From the NCBI RefSeq assembly GCF_901827185.1, contig NZ_LR594671.1:3100001-3164000 (forward strand): 64,000 nt of DNA. The letters are read 5' to 3'. Positions 8,951 through 16,583 of the stretch are shown here, one piece after another (the first letter of the stretch is position 1; the number at the start of each line of letters is the position of its first letter). Source of the DNA: Variovorax sp. PBL-E5 (GTDB lineage: Bacteria > Pseudomonadota > Gammaproteobacteria > Burkholderiales > Burkholderiaceae_C). The position numbers and the translations under genes were made by a program. The notes under the pieces are model-generated. The model saw only the letters and a list, made by a program, of their open reading frames with translations, was not told the DNA's origin and did no database searches.

Positions 8951-8980
8951 ACTGTAGTCCTCTATAGGACCAAGCTTCAA
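8951..8980 (-). promoter_or_regulatory. candidate sigma70 promoter of the catabolic operon
   Basis: On the minus strand TTGAAG (8980-8975) and TACAGT (8956-8951) are separated by 18 bases. Each matches the sigma70 consensus at four of six positions. The spacer contains the first operator palindrome entirely, so a bound repressor would block RNA polymerase. The remaining 311-bp gap (8828-9138) holds the leader ORF and two further operator copies. Confidence 0.45.
8957..8970. promoter_or_regulatory. operator copy 1, GTCCT-N4-AGGAC
   Basis: GTCCT CTAT AGGAC is a perfect 5-bp inverted repeat. On the other strand it reads GTCCT ATAG AGGAC, almost identical to copy 2 (spacer ATAC). It lies within the spacer of the candidate promoter. 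The likely ligand is the GntR/HutC protein encoded at 1195-1980 (inference). Confidence 0.6.
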
Positions 8981-8984
8981 TGGT

Positions 8985-8998
8985 GTCCTATACAGGAC
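8985..8998. promoter_or_regulatory. operator copy 2, GTCCT-N4-AGGAC
   Basis: GTCCT ATAC AGGAC is a perfect 5-bp inverted repeat starting 28 bp after copy 1, just upstream of the candidate -35 element of the minus-strand operon. Confidence 0.6.
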
Positions 8999-9007
8999 TT
9001 TCCCCTG

Positions 9008-9019
9008 GTCCTATAGGTC
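9008..9019. promoter_or_regulatory. operator copy 3, degenerate
   Basis: GTCCTATAGGTC keeps the left half GTCCT and the ATAG spacer of the other two copies but lacks a good right half; CCTATAGG inside it is itself palindromic. It starts 23 bp after copy 2. It may be a weaker third site. Confidence 0.4.
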
Positions 9020-9138
9020 GATCGCCCGTTTCGACTGCAGGAGTGCGCGGCCTGCGCGTCGTAGACTCGTCGCCGCGGATCGGCACGCGGTCCGGAATGC
9101 CAAACTGAATCGAACAACATGAAAGAGGAGATCCTGTG

Positions 9139-9492
9139 ATGCGTGAACCACGATGGCGCCAGGAGGGCGCAGAACCGGACTACAGGTTCTCGCTGGCCAA
9201 CGAGCGCACCTTCCTCGCGTGGATCCGCACCGCGCTCGCCCTGCTGGCCGGCGGGGTGCTGCTCGACCAGTTCTCCACCAGGCTCGCGTCGCACCTCGTC
9301 GTCGAGCTGCTCGCGATCGCGCTCAGCACGATCGCCGCCCTGCTCTGCGCCATGGCCTACGCACGCTGGCGTGCCAACGAGATCGCGATGCGCCATGCGC
9401 GCCGGCTGCCGGGCACGATGGCCATCCCGGTGATCGCCGCGTCCATCCTCGGGGTCGCCGCGGTCATCGCCTTCCTGCTGCTGCGGAAATGA
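9139..9492 (+). CDS. DUF202 (YidH-family) inner-membrane protein
   Basis: 117 aa. The segment DYRFSLANERTFLAWIRTALALLAGG is the DUF202 signature, followed by two more hydrophobic helices, giving three transmembrane segments in total. AGGAG eight bases before the ATG at 9139 favours that start over the GTG three bases earlier. No biochemical role is established for the family. It overlaps the next gene, a second DUF202 protein, by ATGA, so the two are probably made together and may form a complex. Confidence 0.85.
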   Translation: MREPRWRQEGAEPDYRFSLANERTFLAWIRTALALLAGGVLLDQFSTRLASHLVVELLAIALSTIAALLCAMAYARWRANEIAMRHARRLPGTMAIPVIAASILGVAAVIAFLLLRK

Positions 9493-9830
9493 CGGCCGCT
9501 CCTGCGGACGCCGCGGCGCCGCGCGCCCGCGATGCAGGCCTGCAGGCCGAACGCACCGCGCTGTCGTGGAACCGCACCGCGCTGTCGATCTTCGTCAATG
9601 CCTTGCTCGCGCTGCGCTCGGGCTGGGTCGACCGGGAGACGCCGATCACTGCGTTGGCCTTCGCACTGCTGATGGCTTCGGTGGCCGCCATGCTCTATGG
9701 CGTCTGGCGCCGGCGGCGCCTGCTGGACGGCCGCGGCCCGACCGCGCCGTCGGCCAATGCCGTCGCGGCGGCCGCGGTCGTCACGCTGATCGCGTGCGCC
9801 ACCGGCATGGCCGCCATCGTCGCGGGTTGA
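9489..9830 (+). CDS. second DUF202-family inner-membrane protein
   Basis: 113 aa. LQAERTALSWNRTALSIFVNAL matches the DUF202 helix-1 signature (ERT-x2-W-x-RTAL), and two more hydrophobic helices follow. Its ATG overlaps the stop of the first DUF202 gene. This resembles the yidG-yidH pairing in enterobacteria, in which two divergent copies are adjacent. The O-antigen ligase-like gene starts 4 bp after its stop, so the three may be cotranscribed. Confidence 0.82.
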   Translation: MTAAPADAAAPRARDAGLQAERTALSWNRTALSIFVNALLALRSGWVDRETPITALAFALLMASVAAMLYGVWRRRRLLDGRGPTAPSANAVAAAAVVTLIACATGMAAIVAG

Positions 9831-9834
9831 GCCC

Positions 9835-11121
9835 GTGCCGGCGACGATGGACACACCCGCGAGCAGGCCGGACAACGCCGGCGCCTTTCCTTCCTCGCCT
9901 TCCCGTTTCGTCCGGGTCGCCGCCTTCCTGTGGGGCTGCGTGGTCTTCATGCCCGTCGGCCTCAACTACCTCGGGCTCGGACTGACGATCGTCGCGCTGC
10001 TTTGCGCGCCTTCGCGTTGGCGCGCGCGTGCGATGCGGCTGCGCGCGGATCCGCTGCGCTGGCCGCTGCTCGCCTGGGTGGCCTGGACGCTGGTGGTGCT
10101 GGCGCTGCGGCCGCACCATCCCGAGACGGCGCTGAGCCTCTGGCACGACCTGCGCATCGCAGCCACGCTCGCGATCCCGGTGCTGCTGGCGGTCGAAGAA
10201 GCCGTCTGGGCGTTGCGCGGGTTCCTGCTCGCTGCGCTGTTCGCGCTGATCGCGATCGTGCTGGCGCACACCACGGGTCTGCCCGATCTGCCGCTCTGGC
10301 ACAACGTGACGGTGATGAAGGGCAACAAGTCCATCAACGACGCGCTGCTGTTCGCGCTGCTCGGCGCGTCGGCGGCGGTCGTCGGCCTGACGCATCTGAA
10401 CGACACCCGCGATCGCTGGCACTGGGCCGTTCCGGCCTTCGCGGTGACGGTCGCGGCCGGTGCGATCGCGACCTTCACGCTGCCGTCGCGCACCTCGCTG
10501 CTGGGCCTGCTGCTGGCACTCTTCGCGGCCTGCGTGCACCAATGGCGCGGCCGTCTGCGCGTGCTGGCCGTCGCGCTCTGCGTCGGCGCCGTGGTGGCCG
10601 GCACGCTGGTCTGGAATGCGCCTTCGATGCAGGACAAGCTCAGGCTCGGCGTGCAGGAGCTCGAGGCCGCCGAAGCCGGCGCCGTGTCCGAAGGCAGCTG
10701 GGTGGTGCGCTTCTACATGTACCGCGAGACCACGCGCATGATGCTCGACCATCCGCTGGCCGGCGGCGGGCTCGGCAGCTGGACGCCCGAATGGCATCGG
10801 CGCGGCCCGAAGCTGCTCTACGACTACAGCATGCCGCACAACGACTTCCTGTGGATGGGCGCGGAGACCGGCGTGCCTGGCCTGCTGATCCTGGCGGCGA
10901 TCATGGCGACGGGCCTGGTGGTCGCGTGGCGACGGCGCGACCTCACCGGCCGGCTGACCTTCGTCGCGCTGCTGATCCTGTGCGTCGCCACCAGCGTCAA
11001 TTCGGCGCTGCGCGATGCCGCGATCGGACTCAGCCTGCCGTGGATTGCCTTCGTCTACCTGCGCCTGGCGCACGCGTCCGGCAACCCGTGGCGGGGCGTG
11101 TTCGCTCAGTCCGCGCGCTGA
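9835..11121 (+). CDS. O-antigen ligase/polymerase family membrane protein (Wzy_C)
   Basis: 428 aa from GTG at 9835, or 424 aa from ATG at 9847; neither has a convincing Shine-Dalgarno. About ten or more hydrophobic segments are present. The large periplasmic loop contains RFYMYRETTRMMLDHPLAGGGLGSW and then MPHNDFLWMGAETGVPGLL, the His and surroundings typical of WaaL/Wzy-C ligases. Such proteins transfer undecaprenyl-linked glycans to an acceptor in the periplasm, for example O-antigen to lipid A-core. Position beside the arn operon fits a lipopolysaccharide role, but ligases of this family also glycosylate proteins. The 3' end overlaps arnD by 16 bp in convergent orientation. Confidence 0.82.
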   Translation: MPATMDTPASRPDNAGAFPSSPSRFVRVAAFLWGCVVFMPVGLNYLGLGLTIVALLCAPSRWRARAMRLRADPLRWPLLAWVAWTLVVLALRPHHPETALSLWHDLRIAATLAIPVLLAVEEAVWALRGFLLAALFALIAIVLAHTTGLPDLPLWHNVTVMKGNKSINDALLFALLGASAAVVGLTHLNDTRDRWHWAVPAFAVTVAAGAIATFTLPSRTSLLGLLLALFAACVHQWRGRLRVLAVALCVGAVVAGTLVWNAPSMQDKLRLGVQELEAAEAGAVSEGSWVVRFYMYRETTRMMLDHPLAGGGLGSWTPEWHRRGPKLLYDYSMPHNDFLWMGAETGVPGLLILAAIMATGLVVAWRRRDLTGRLTFVALLILCVATSVNSALRDAAIGLSLPWIAFVYLRLAHASGNPWRGVFAQSAR

Positions 11122-12008
11122 ACGGCCAGCAGGCCGGACCGGCCCGGCACCGTGCCGAGCGCGATGCGCTCGCGCGGCAGAACCGTGCCGCGCAGCGCAT
11201 CGTGCAGCGCGCCCACCGACACCAGCGCATGCCCCTGCGCGCGCCAGCCGGCGACGAGGCGCTCCAACACCGGCAGCAGCTTCATGCCCTCCAGCTCCGC
11301 ATGCAGCGTGTAGACCTGGTCTTGCACCGTGCGCTCGGTCCGTGCGAGCAGCGGCTCGTGCACGTTGTCCGCCGTGATGCCGTCGACGCCGATCAGCTCG
11401 TCGAGCGTCGGCAGCGTGGTCGGGTACTGCGGCGGCCCGATGATGCTGCCGTCCCCCGCGACCGGCACGAAAGGATGAGTGCCGCGCGTGTCGGATGCGA
11501 ATGCGATGCCGAGCAAGGCCTCGGCCCGCGCCGCGCCTTCGTTGAATTGCCAGCCCGCCGCGCCATGCACCCGCGGCGGCGAACCGAAGACCTCGGCATG
11601 GCGCTCGGTCGCGCGGCGCATTTCGCGCAGGGCCCAGGCCTCGTCGTGCCGCAGCAGGTGGTCCTGCCAGCGCACATGGTCCCAGCAGTGCACGCCGACC
11701 TCGAAGCCGGCATCGCGCACGCTGCGCAAGGTCGCGGCCTCGCGTCGGCCGATGTCCGGGCCCGGCAGCAAGCTGCCATAGAGCAGCGTGCGCAGCCCGT
11801 AGTGTTCGACCACCGAGGTGCGCGACACCTTCTGCAGGAAGCCGGGGCGCAGCACGCGCAGGATCGCGCGGCCCGTGTGGTCCGGCCCGAGGCTGAAAAG
11901 AAAGCTCGCGCCGGCCTGGGCCGCGCTCAGCAGCCTCACCAGCGCCGGCACGCCTTCGCGGGTGCCGCGCCAGGTGTCGACGTCGACCTTCAGTGCGATG
12001 CGCGCCAT
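11106..12008 (-). CDS. arnD: 4-deoxy-4-formamido-L-arabinose-phosphoundecaprenol deformylase ArnD
   Basis: 300 aa polysaccharide deacetylase-type (NodB fold) metal-dependent enzyme that removes the formyl group before lipid A transfer. It begins ALKVDVDTWRGTREGVP, with the metal and catalytic Asp pair in DVDT. GVHCWDHVRWQDH supplies the His ligands (H-x3-H type), and the C terminus has the ArnD-typical TLHAELEGMKLLPVLERL. It is the last gene of the arn operon, 5 bp after the ArnA decarboxylase gene. The start at 12008 gives the expected length of about 300 aa. Confidence 0.93.
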   Translation of the reverse strand: MARIALKVDVDTWRGTREGVPALVRLLSAAQAGASFLFSLGPDHTGRAILRVLRPGFLQKVSRTSVVEHYGLRTLLYGSLLPGPDIGRREAATLRSVRDAGFEVGVHCWDHVRWQDHLLRHDEAWALREMRRATERHAEVFGSPPRVHGAAGWQFNEGAARAEALLGIAFASDTRGTHPFVPVAGDGSIIGPPQYPTTLPTLDELIGVDGITADNVHEPLLARTERTVQDQVYTLHAELEGMKLLPVLERLVAGWRAQGHALVSVGALHDALRGTVLPRERIALGTVPGRSGLLAVQRAD

Positions 12009-12013
12009 CGCGC

Positions 12014-13057
12014 TCAGGGCACCAGGTCGACGGCGGCGGCGGCTTCGTCGCGGTAGTACGCGAAGAGCTCGGCCAATGCTTCCTGCATGCCGACCCTGGG
12101 CGCCCAGGCGAGATCGGCGATGGTGTTGCGGATGTCGGGCACGCGCTGCAGCACGTCCTGGTAGCCGCTGCCGTAGTAGTCCTCGGACGCGATGTCGATC
12201 AGCTCGACGCGCTCGGCGGCCTCGCGGTATTCGGGCAGCGTCTTCGCGAGGTCCAGCATCATCCCGGCGAGCGCGCGGATCGAGTGGTTGTTGCCGGGAT
12301 TGCCGATGTTGTAGATCTTGCGGTCGGCGATGCCGCCCTCGTTGGCGATGATCTTCACCAGCGCCGCGATGCCGTCGCCGATCGCGGTGAAGGCGCGCTG
12401 CTGGCTGCCGCCGTCGACCAGCCGGATCGGCTCGCCGCGCACGATGTGGCCGAGGAACTGGGTGATCACGCGGCTCGATCCTTCTTTCGGCGCATGCAGG
12501 CTGTCGAGGCCGGGGCCGATCCAGTTGAAGGGCCGGAACAGCGTGTAGCGCAGGCCTTGCTCCTGGCCGTAGGCGTGGATCACGCGATCCATCAGTTGCT
12601 TGGCGCAGGCATAGATCCAGCGCGGTTTGTTGATCGGGCCGTAGACCAGGTTCGAGGCCTCGGGATCGAAGGCCTCGTCGGTGCACATGCCGTAGACCTC
12701 GCTGGTCGATGGGAACACCACGCGCTTGCCGTAGCGCAGGCACTGCCGCACGATCGGCAGGTTGGCCTCGAAGTCGAGTTCGAACACGCGCAGCGGTTCG
12801 CGCACGTAGGTCGCCGGCGTCGCGATCGCGACCAGCGGCAGCACCACGTCGCACTTCTTGACGTGGTATTCGATCCACTCCTTGTTGATCGTGATGTCGC
12901 CCTCGAAGAAGTGGAAGCGCGGATGCCCGAGCCAGGGCGCGACGCGGTCCGACTGCATGTCCATGCCGTGGACCTGCCAGTCGGTGTTCTCCATGATGTG
13001 GCGCGTGAGATGGTGGCCGATGAAACCGTTGACGCCGAGGATCAGGACTTTGAGCAT
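12014..13057 (-). CDS. arnA: UDP-glucuronate decarboxylase (ArnA C-terminal activity, separate gene)
   Basis: 347 aa extended SDR. It oxidises and decarboxylates UDP-glucuronate to UDP-Ara4O with NAD. VLILGVNGFIGHHLT is the dinucleotide motif. FPSTSEVYGMC supplies the catalytic Ser/Glu, and WIYACAKQLMDR the Tyr-x3-Lys pair. FRPFNWIGPGLDSLH matches ArnA. In enterobacteria this domain is fused behind the formyltransferase in one 660-aa ArnA; here it is an independent gene 34 bp downstream of the formyltransferase gene. Confidence 0.92.
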   Translation of the reverse strand: MLKVLILGVNGFIGHHLTRHIMENTDWQVHGMDMQSDRVAPWLGHPRFHFFEGDITINKEWIEYHVKKCDVVLPLVAIATPATYVREPLRVFELDFEANLPIVRQCLRYGKRVVFPSTSEVYGMCTDEAFDPEASNLVYGPINKPRWIYACAKQLMDRVIHAYGQEQGLRYTLFRPFNWIGPGLDSLHAPKEGSSRVITQFLGHIVRGEPIRLVDGGSQQRAFTAIGDGIAALVKIIANEGGIADRKIYNIGNPGNNHSIRALAGMMLDLAKTLPEYREAAERVELIDIASEDYYGSGYQDVLQRVPDIRNTIADLAWAPRVGMQEALAELFAYYRDEAAAAVDLVP

Positions 13058-13091
13058 GGAAGGCAATCGAAAAACAGGAAAGGGAAATCCC

Positions 13092-14045
13092 TCAGGCGTC
13101 GACCGCGATGCAGCGGGCGCCGAAACGGGATTCGAAGTCGTGCGCGGCGAGCACCTGTGCGTCGCCGTCGCAGCGCGCCGCCAGCACGCGCAAGGCGCTG
13201 CCGTCGGCCGCGACGAGCCACAGCGAAGTGCCGTCGCTCGCCAGTCGCAGGCCCTTGCCCGGCACCTCGGGCGAAGCCGGTGCGCGCAGGGTGCGCTCGA
13301 TGAAGACGCGCTTCTTCGCGATCTGCACGAAGGCGGCCGGGTAGGGTGGCGCGAGCGCACGCACGAGGTTGTGGATCTGCGCCGCATCGGCGTCGTAGGG
13401 AATGCGCCCGTCCTCGGGCCGGCGGCCGCCGAAGTAGCGCCCGAGCGACAGGCGCTGCGGATGCTCCATCGAGGTGCCGTCGATCAGGCCCGGCAGGCTG
13501 CGCGCCATGACGATCTCGGCCGCGACCGTGACCTTGGCGAACACCTCGCGTGCGGTGTCGTTGGCAAGGATCGGCACCGCGCACTGGTCGACGATCGCGC
13601 CGTTGTCGGGCTTCTCGTTCATGCGGTGCAGCGTGGCGCCGGTCTCGCTCTCGCCGTGGATGACGGCCCAGTTGACCGGCGCGCGGCCACGGTAGCGCGG
13701 CAGCAGCGAGCCGTGCATGTTGAAGGCGCCGCGCCGCGGCAGCGTCAGCCATTCGGGCCGAAGCATCTGCCGGTAGTAGAACGAGAACACGAAGTCGGGC
13801 CCGATCGCGAGCGCCTTTTCGATCAGCTCGGGTGCATGCGGATCAGCGGGCGTGACGCAAGGCACGCCGTACTCGGCGGCGACCGCGGCGACGCTGCCGA
13901 ACCAGATCGTCTCGCCGGGCGCATCTTCATGGGTGATGACCAGCGGCACCTCGACGCCGGCGTCGAGCAGCACGCGCAGGCAGCGCACGCCGACGTCGTG
14001 GTACGCGAACACGATGGCAAGTGCGGGTCGGCGGAGATCGGTCAT
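13092..14045 (-). CDS. arnA: UDP-Ara4N formyltransferase (ArnA N-terminal activity, separate gene)
   Basis: 317 aa. It transfers the formyl group of N10-formyltetrahydrofolate to UDP-Ara4N. The formyltransferase core has FNMHGSLLPRYRGRAPVNW, with the catalytic Asn and His, and LHRMNEKPDNGAIVDQ with the catalytic Asp. A C-terminal barrel follows (YPAAFVQIAKKRVFIE). It is the stand-alone counterpart of the E. coli ArnA N-terminal domain. The start ATG overlaps the arnC stop (ATGA), so translation is coupled. Confidence 0.92.
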   Translation of the reverse strand: MTDLRRPALAIVFAYHDVGVRCLRVLLDAGVEVPLVITHEDAPGETIWFGSVAAVAAEYGVPCVTPADPHAPELIEKALAIGPDFVFSFYYRQMLRPEWLTLPRRGAFNMHGSLLPRYRGRAPVNWAVIHGESETGATLHRMNEKPDNGAIVDQCAVPILANDTAREVFAKVTVAAEIVMARSLPGLIDGTSMEHPQRLSLGRYFGGRRPEDGRIPYDADAAQIHNLVRALAPPYPAAFVQIAKKRVFIERTLRAPASPEVPGKGLRLASDGTSLWLVAADGSALRVLAARCDGDAQVLAAHDFESRFGARCIAVDA

Positions 14046-15031
14046 GGCTTGCGCTCCAGGATGGCATTGATCACATAGCGCGGGCGTGCCCGCACCTCCT
14101 GGTAGATGCGCCCGATGTACTCGCCCAGGAGGCCGATGCCGAACAGCGCGAGGCCGACCAAGAGGAACAGCAGCGCGAACAGCGTGAACACGCCGCCCTC
14201 CTCCGGCCCCAGCACCAGCCGCCGGCCGGCCAGCACCAGGAACAGCAGTCCCGACAGCAGCGAGACCACGATGCCGAGCATCGAGAAGGCCTGCAGCGGC
14301 ACCAGCGAGAAGCCGGTGACCAGATCGAAGTTGAGCCGGATCAGGCTGTACAGCGAATACTTGGACTCGCCCGCATGGCGCGCCTCGTGGCCCACCACCA
14401 CCTCGACCGGGTTCCTGGCGAACTGGTAGGCCAGCGCCGGGATGAAGGTGTTCATCTCGTTGCACTGGTTGATGAGCTGCACCACGTTGCGGCTGTAGGC
14501 GCGCATCATCGAGCCGTGGTCGGTCATCGCGATGCGCGTGAGGCGATGGCGCAGATGGTTCATCGCGCGCGAGGCCCAGCGACGCCATGCGGAGTCCTGC
14601 CGGTCCTGGCGGATCGAGCCGACATAGTCGTAGCCCTGGTCCATCGCCTCGAGCAGGAGCCGGATGTCCTCGGGCGGATTCTGCAGGTCGGCATCGAGCG
14701 TGACGACGCGCTCGCCGCGGCAATGTTCGAAGCCCGCGAGGATCGCGCGATGCTGGCCGAAGTTGCCGTTGAGCAGGATCACGCGCGTGACATCGGGACG
14801 GCTCTCGAACTGCGCGGCCAGCAGCGCCGGAGAACGGTCGCGGCTGCCATCGTCGATGAAGACGATCTCATAGCCGATGCCCAGCGCATCGAGCGCCGGA
14901 TAGAGCCGCGCGAACAGCGCCGCCAGGCCGGCCTCCTCGTTGTAGACCGGGATCACGACGCTCAGCGTCGTCCGCATGGCGGTGTCGGTGGGCGGCGCGC
15001 TCTCGAGCTGGACCGCATCGTGCATTGTCAT
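14042..15031 (-). CDS. arnC: undecaprenyl-phosphate Ara4FN transferase ArnC
   Basis: 329 aa GT2 family glycosyltransferase that moves the formylated aminoarabinose from UDP to undecaprenyl phosphate on the cytoplasmic face. The GT-A motifs are LSVVIPVYNEEAGL, IVFIDDGSRDRS and VVTLDADLQNPPEDI. Two hydrophobic segments at the C terminus (around FSLVPLQAFSML and FTLFALLFLLVGLALFGIG) anchor it. GAGG six bases before the ATG at 15031 supports the start; a second in-frame ATG is at 15025. It lies between arnB (14 bp gap) and the formyltransferase gene (4 bp overlap). Confidence 0.94.
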   Translation of the reverse strand: MTMHDAVQLESAPPTDTAMRTTLSVVIPVYNEEAGLAALFARLYPALDALGIGYEIVFIDDGSRDRSPALLAAQFESRPDVTRVILLNGNFGQHRAILAGFEHCRGERVVTLDADLQNPPEDIRLLLEAMDQGYDYVGSIRQDRQDSAWRRWASRAMNHLRHRLTRIAMTDHGSMMRAYSRNVVQLINQCNEMNTFIPALAYQFARNPVEVVVGHEARHAGESKYSLYSLIRLNFDLVTGFSLVPLQAFSMLGIVVSLLSGLLFLVLAGRRLVLGPEEGGVFTLFALLFLLVGLALFGIGLLGEYIGRIYQEVRARPRYVINAILERKP

Positions 15032-15045
15032 CGTCGGCCTCGGCT

Positions 15046-16197
15046 TTAGCGCAGTGCGGCGACCGCCGCCGTCACGGCCGCGCAGACGCGGTCCACGTCG
15101 GCATCGGCCATCGCGGGGAACAGGGGCAGCGTCACGGTGCGCGCGCCGATGTCCTCGGCCACGGGGAAATCGCCCGGTGCATGACCGCGTGCGCGGAACA
15201 GCGAGAAAAGATGCATCGCGGGATAGTGCACGCCGACGCCGATGCCCTGGGCCTTCATCGCCGCGATGAAGTCGCCGCGGCGCGCCGCGAGGCTGCGCGG
15301 CAGCAGCGGCTGGAACATGTGCCAGTTGCCGTGGTTCTCCGGGTCGACGGGCGGCAGCTCGAAACCGAGCGATGCGTCCCAGCGCGCGAAGTAGCGGCGC
15401 GCCAGCACGCGCCGGCGCGCGGAGAAATCGTCGACCTGCCGCAGCTGGCCCAGGCCGATGGCCGCCGCCACGTCGGTGAGGTTGGCCTTCGCGCCCCAGG
15501 CCTCGACCTCGAGGCCGCCGTCGGGCAACCGGGTCACGCCCTGGAGCCGCAGCTTCTCGAAGGCGAGCGCCTCCGCGTCGTTGTTGAGCACGAGGCAGCC
15601 GCCTTCGGCCGAGGTGAAGTTCTTGTTGGCATGGAAGCTGAACGAGACCAGGTCGCCGAGGCTGCCGATCTCGCGGCCGTGCCAGTGGGCGCCGAAGGAT
15701 TGCGCCGCATCCTCGACCACCCGCAGCGAGTGCCGGCGGGCGAGCGCGTAGAGCCGGTCGCGATCGACCGGCAGGCCGGCCAGGTCGACCGGGATCAGCG
15801 CCCGCGTGCGCGGCGTCAGCGCAGCCTCGATGCGCTCGAGGTCGATGTTGCGCGTGGCCGCATCCGCGTCGACGAACACGGGCGTCGCGCCGACGGCCAG
15901 CACCACGTTGGCCGTGGCGACCCAGCTGAGCGGCGTGGTGATGACCTCGTCGCCGGGCCCGATGCCGCACAGCCGCAAGGCCAGTTCGAGCGATGCGGTG
16001 CCCGAGTTGACAAGCCGCACCGGCCGGCCGCCGAGGCGCTCGGACAGCGCCGCTTCCAGCGCCTGGCATTTCGGGCCGGTGGTGATCCAGCCCGAGCGCA
16101 GCACGTCGCCGACTTCGGCGATCGTGCGCTCGTCGATCGAGGGCCGGGTGAAGGGAAGAAAGGGCAAGGCGTTCATGGAAGCATTCTCGAAACTCAT
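15046..16197 (-). CDS. arnB: UDP-Ara4O aminotransferase ArnB
   Basis: 383 aa PLP enzyme of the DegT/DnrJ/EryC1 class that converts UDP-Ara4O to UDP-Ara4N using glutamate. The PLP Lys is in SFSFHANKNFTSAEGG. EDAAQSFGAHWHG supplies the Asp that binds the pyridine nitrogen, and LVNSGTASLELALR the phosphate-binding loop. GGGAG six bases before the ATG at 16197 supports this start; a further in-frame ATG lies at 16176. Its ATG overlaps the stop of the flippase gene. Confidence 0.93.
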   Translation of the reverse strand: MSFENASMNALPFLPFTRPSIDERTIAEVGDVLRSGWITTGPKCQALEAALSERLGGRPVRLVNSGTASLELALRLCGIGPGDEVITTPLSWVATANVVLAVGATPVFVDADAATRNIDLERIEAALTPRTRALIPVDLAGLPVDRDRLYALARRHSLRVVEDAAQSFGAHWHGREIGSLGDLVSFSFHANKNFTSAEGGCLVLNNDAEALAFEKLRLQGVTRLPDGGLEVEAWGAKANLTDVAAAIGLGQLRQVDDFSARRRVLARRYFARWDASLGFELPPVDPENHGNWHMFQPLLPRSLAARRGDFIAAMKAQGIGVGVHYPAMHLFSLFRARGHAPGDFPVAEDIGARTVTLPLFPAMADADVDRVCAAVTAAVAALR

Positions 16198-16583
16198 GTG
16201 TGGCTCCCGCTGCGCGCCACCAGCACCACGCCAACGATGATCACGCCGATGCCGAGCCAGCGCTGCGCATTGAGGTCCTCGCCGAACAGCCACCAGGCGA
16301 GCACGGCATTGAGGACATAGCCGATCGACAGCATGGGATAGGCGATGCTGACCTCCACGCGTGACAGCGCGATGATCCACACGACCACGCTCACCGCGTA
16401 GCAGGTCAGGCCGCCGAGGATCGCGGGATGCTGCGCCAGCCCGAGCGCGGTGCGCCAGAGCGCGGGCGCGCCGGACGCGAGCGTGATCTCTCCCGCGCTC
16501 GCGGCGCCCGCCTTGAGCAGCAGCTGCGCCACCGCGTTGAGCAGCACGCCGCTGAGGATCCAGATGAAATCGAACACCTTCAT
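16194..16583 (-). CDS. arnF: SMR/EamA-like flippase subunit, ArnF-like
   Basis: 129 aa with four hydrophobic helices, of the small multidrug resistance-like fold of ArnE/ArnF. It begins DFIWILSGVLLNAVAQLLLKAGA, and the C-terminal half has VEVSIAYPMLSIGYVLNA and WLFGEDLNAQRWLGIGVIIVGV. By operon position it flips Ara4N-phosphoundecaprenol to the periplasm. In enterobacteria ArnE and ArnF act together; only one subunit gene is visible here, so this protein may act as a homodimer. Its start overlaps the arnT stop. Confidence 0.85.
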   Translation of the reverse strand: MKVFDFIWILSGVLLNAVAQLLLKAGAASAGEITLASGAPALWRTALGLAQHPAILGGLTCYAVSVVVWIIALSRVEVSIAYPMLSIGYVLNAVLAWWLFGEDLNAQRWLGIGVIIVGVVLVARSGSHT

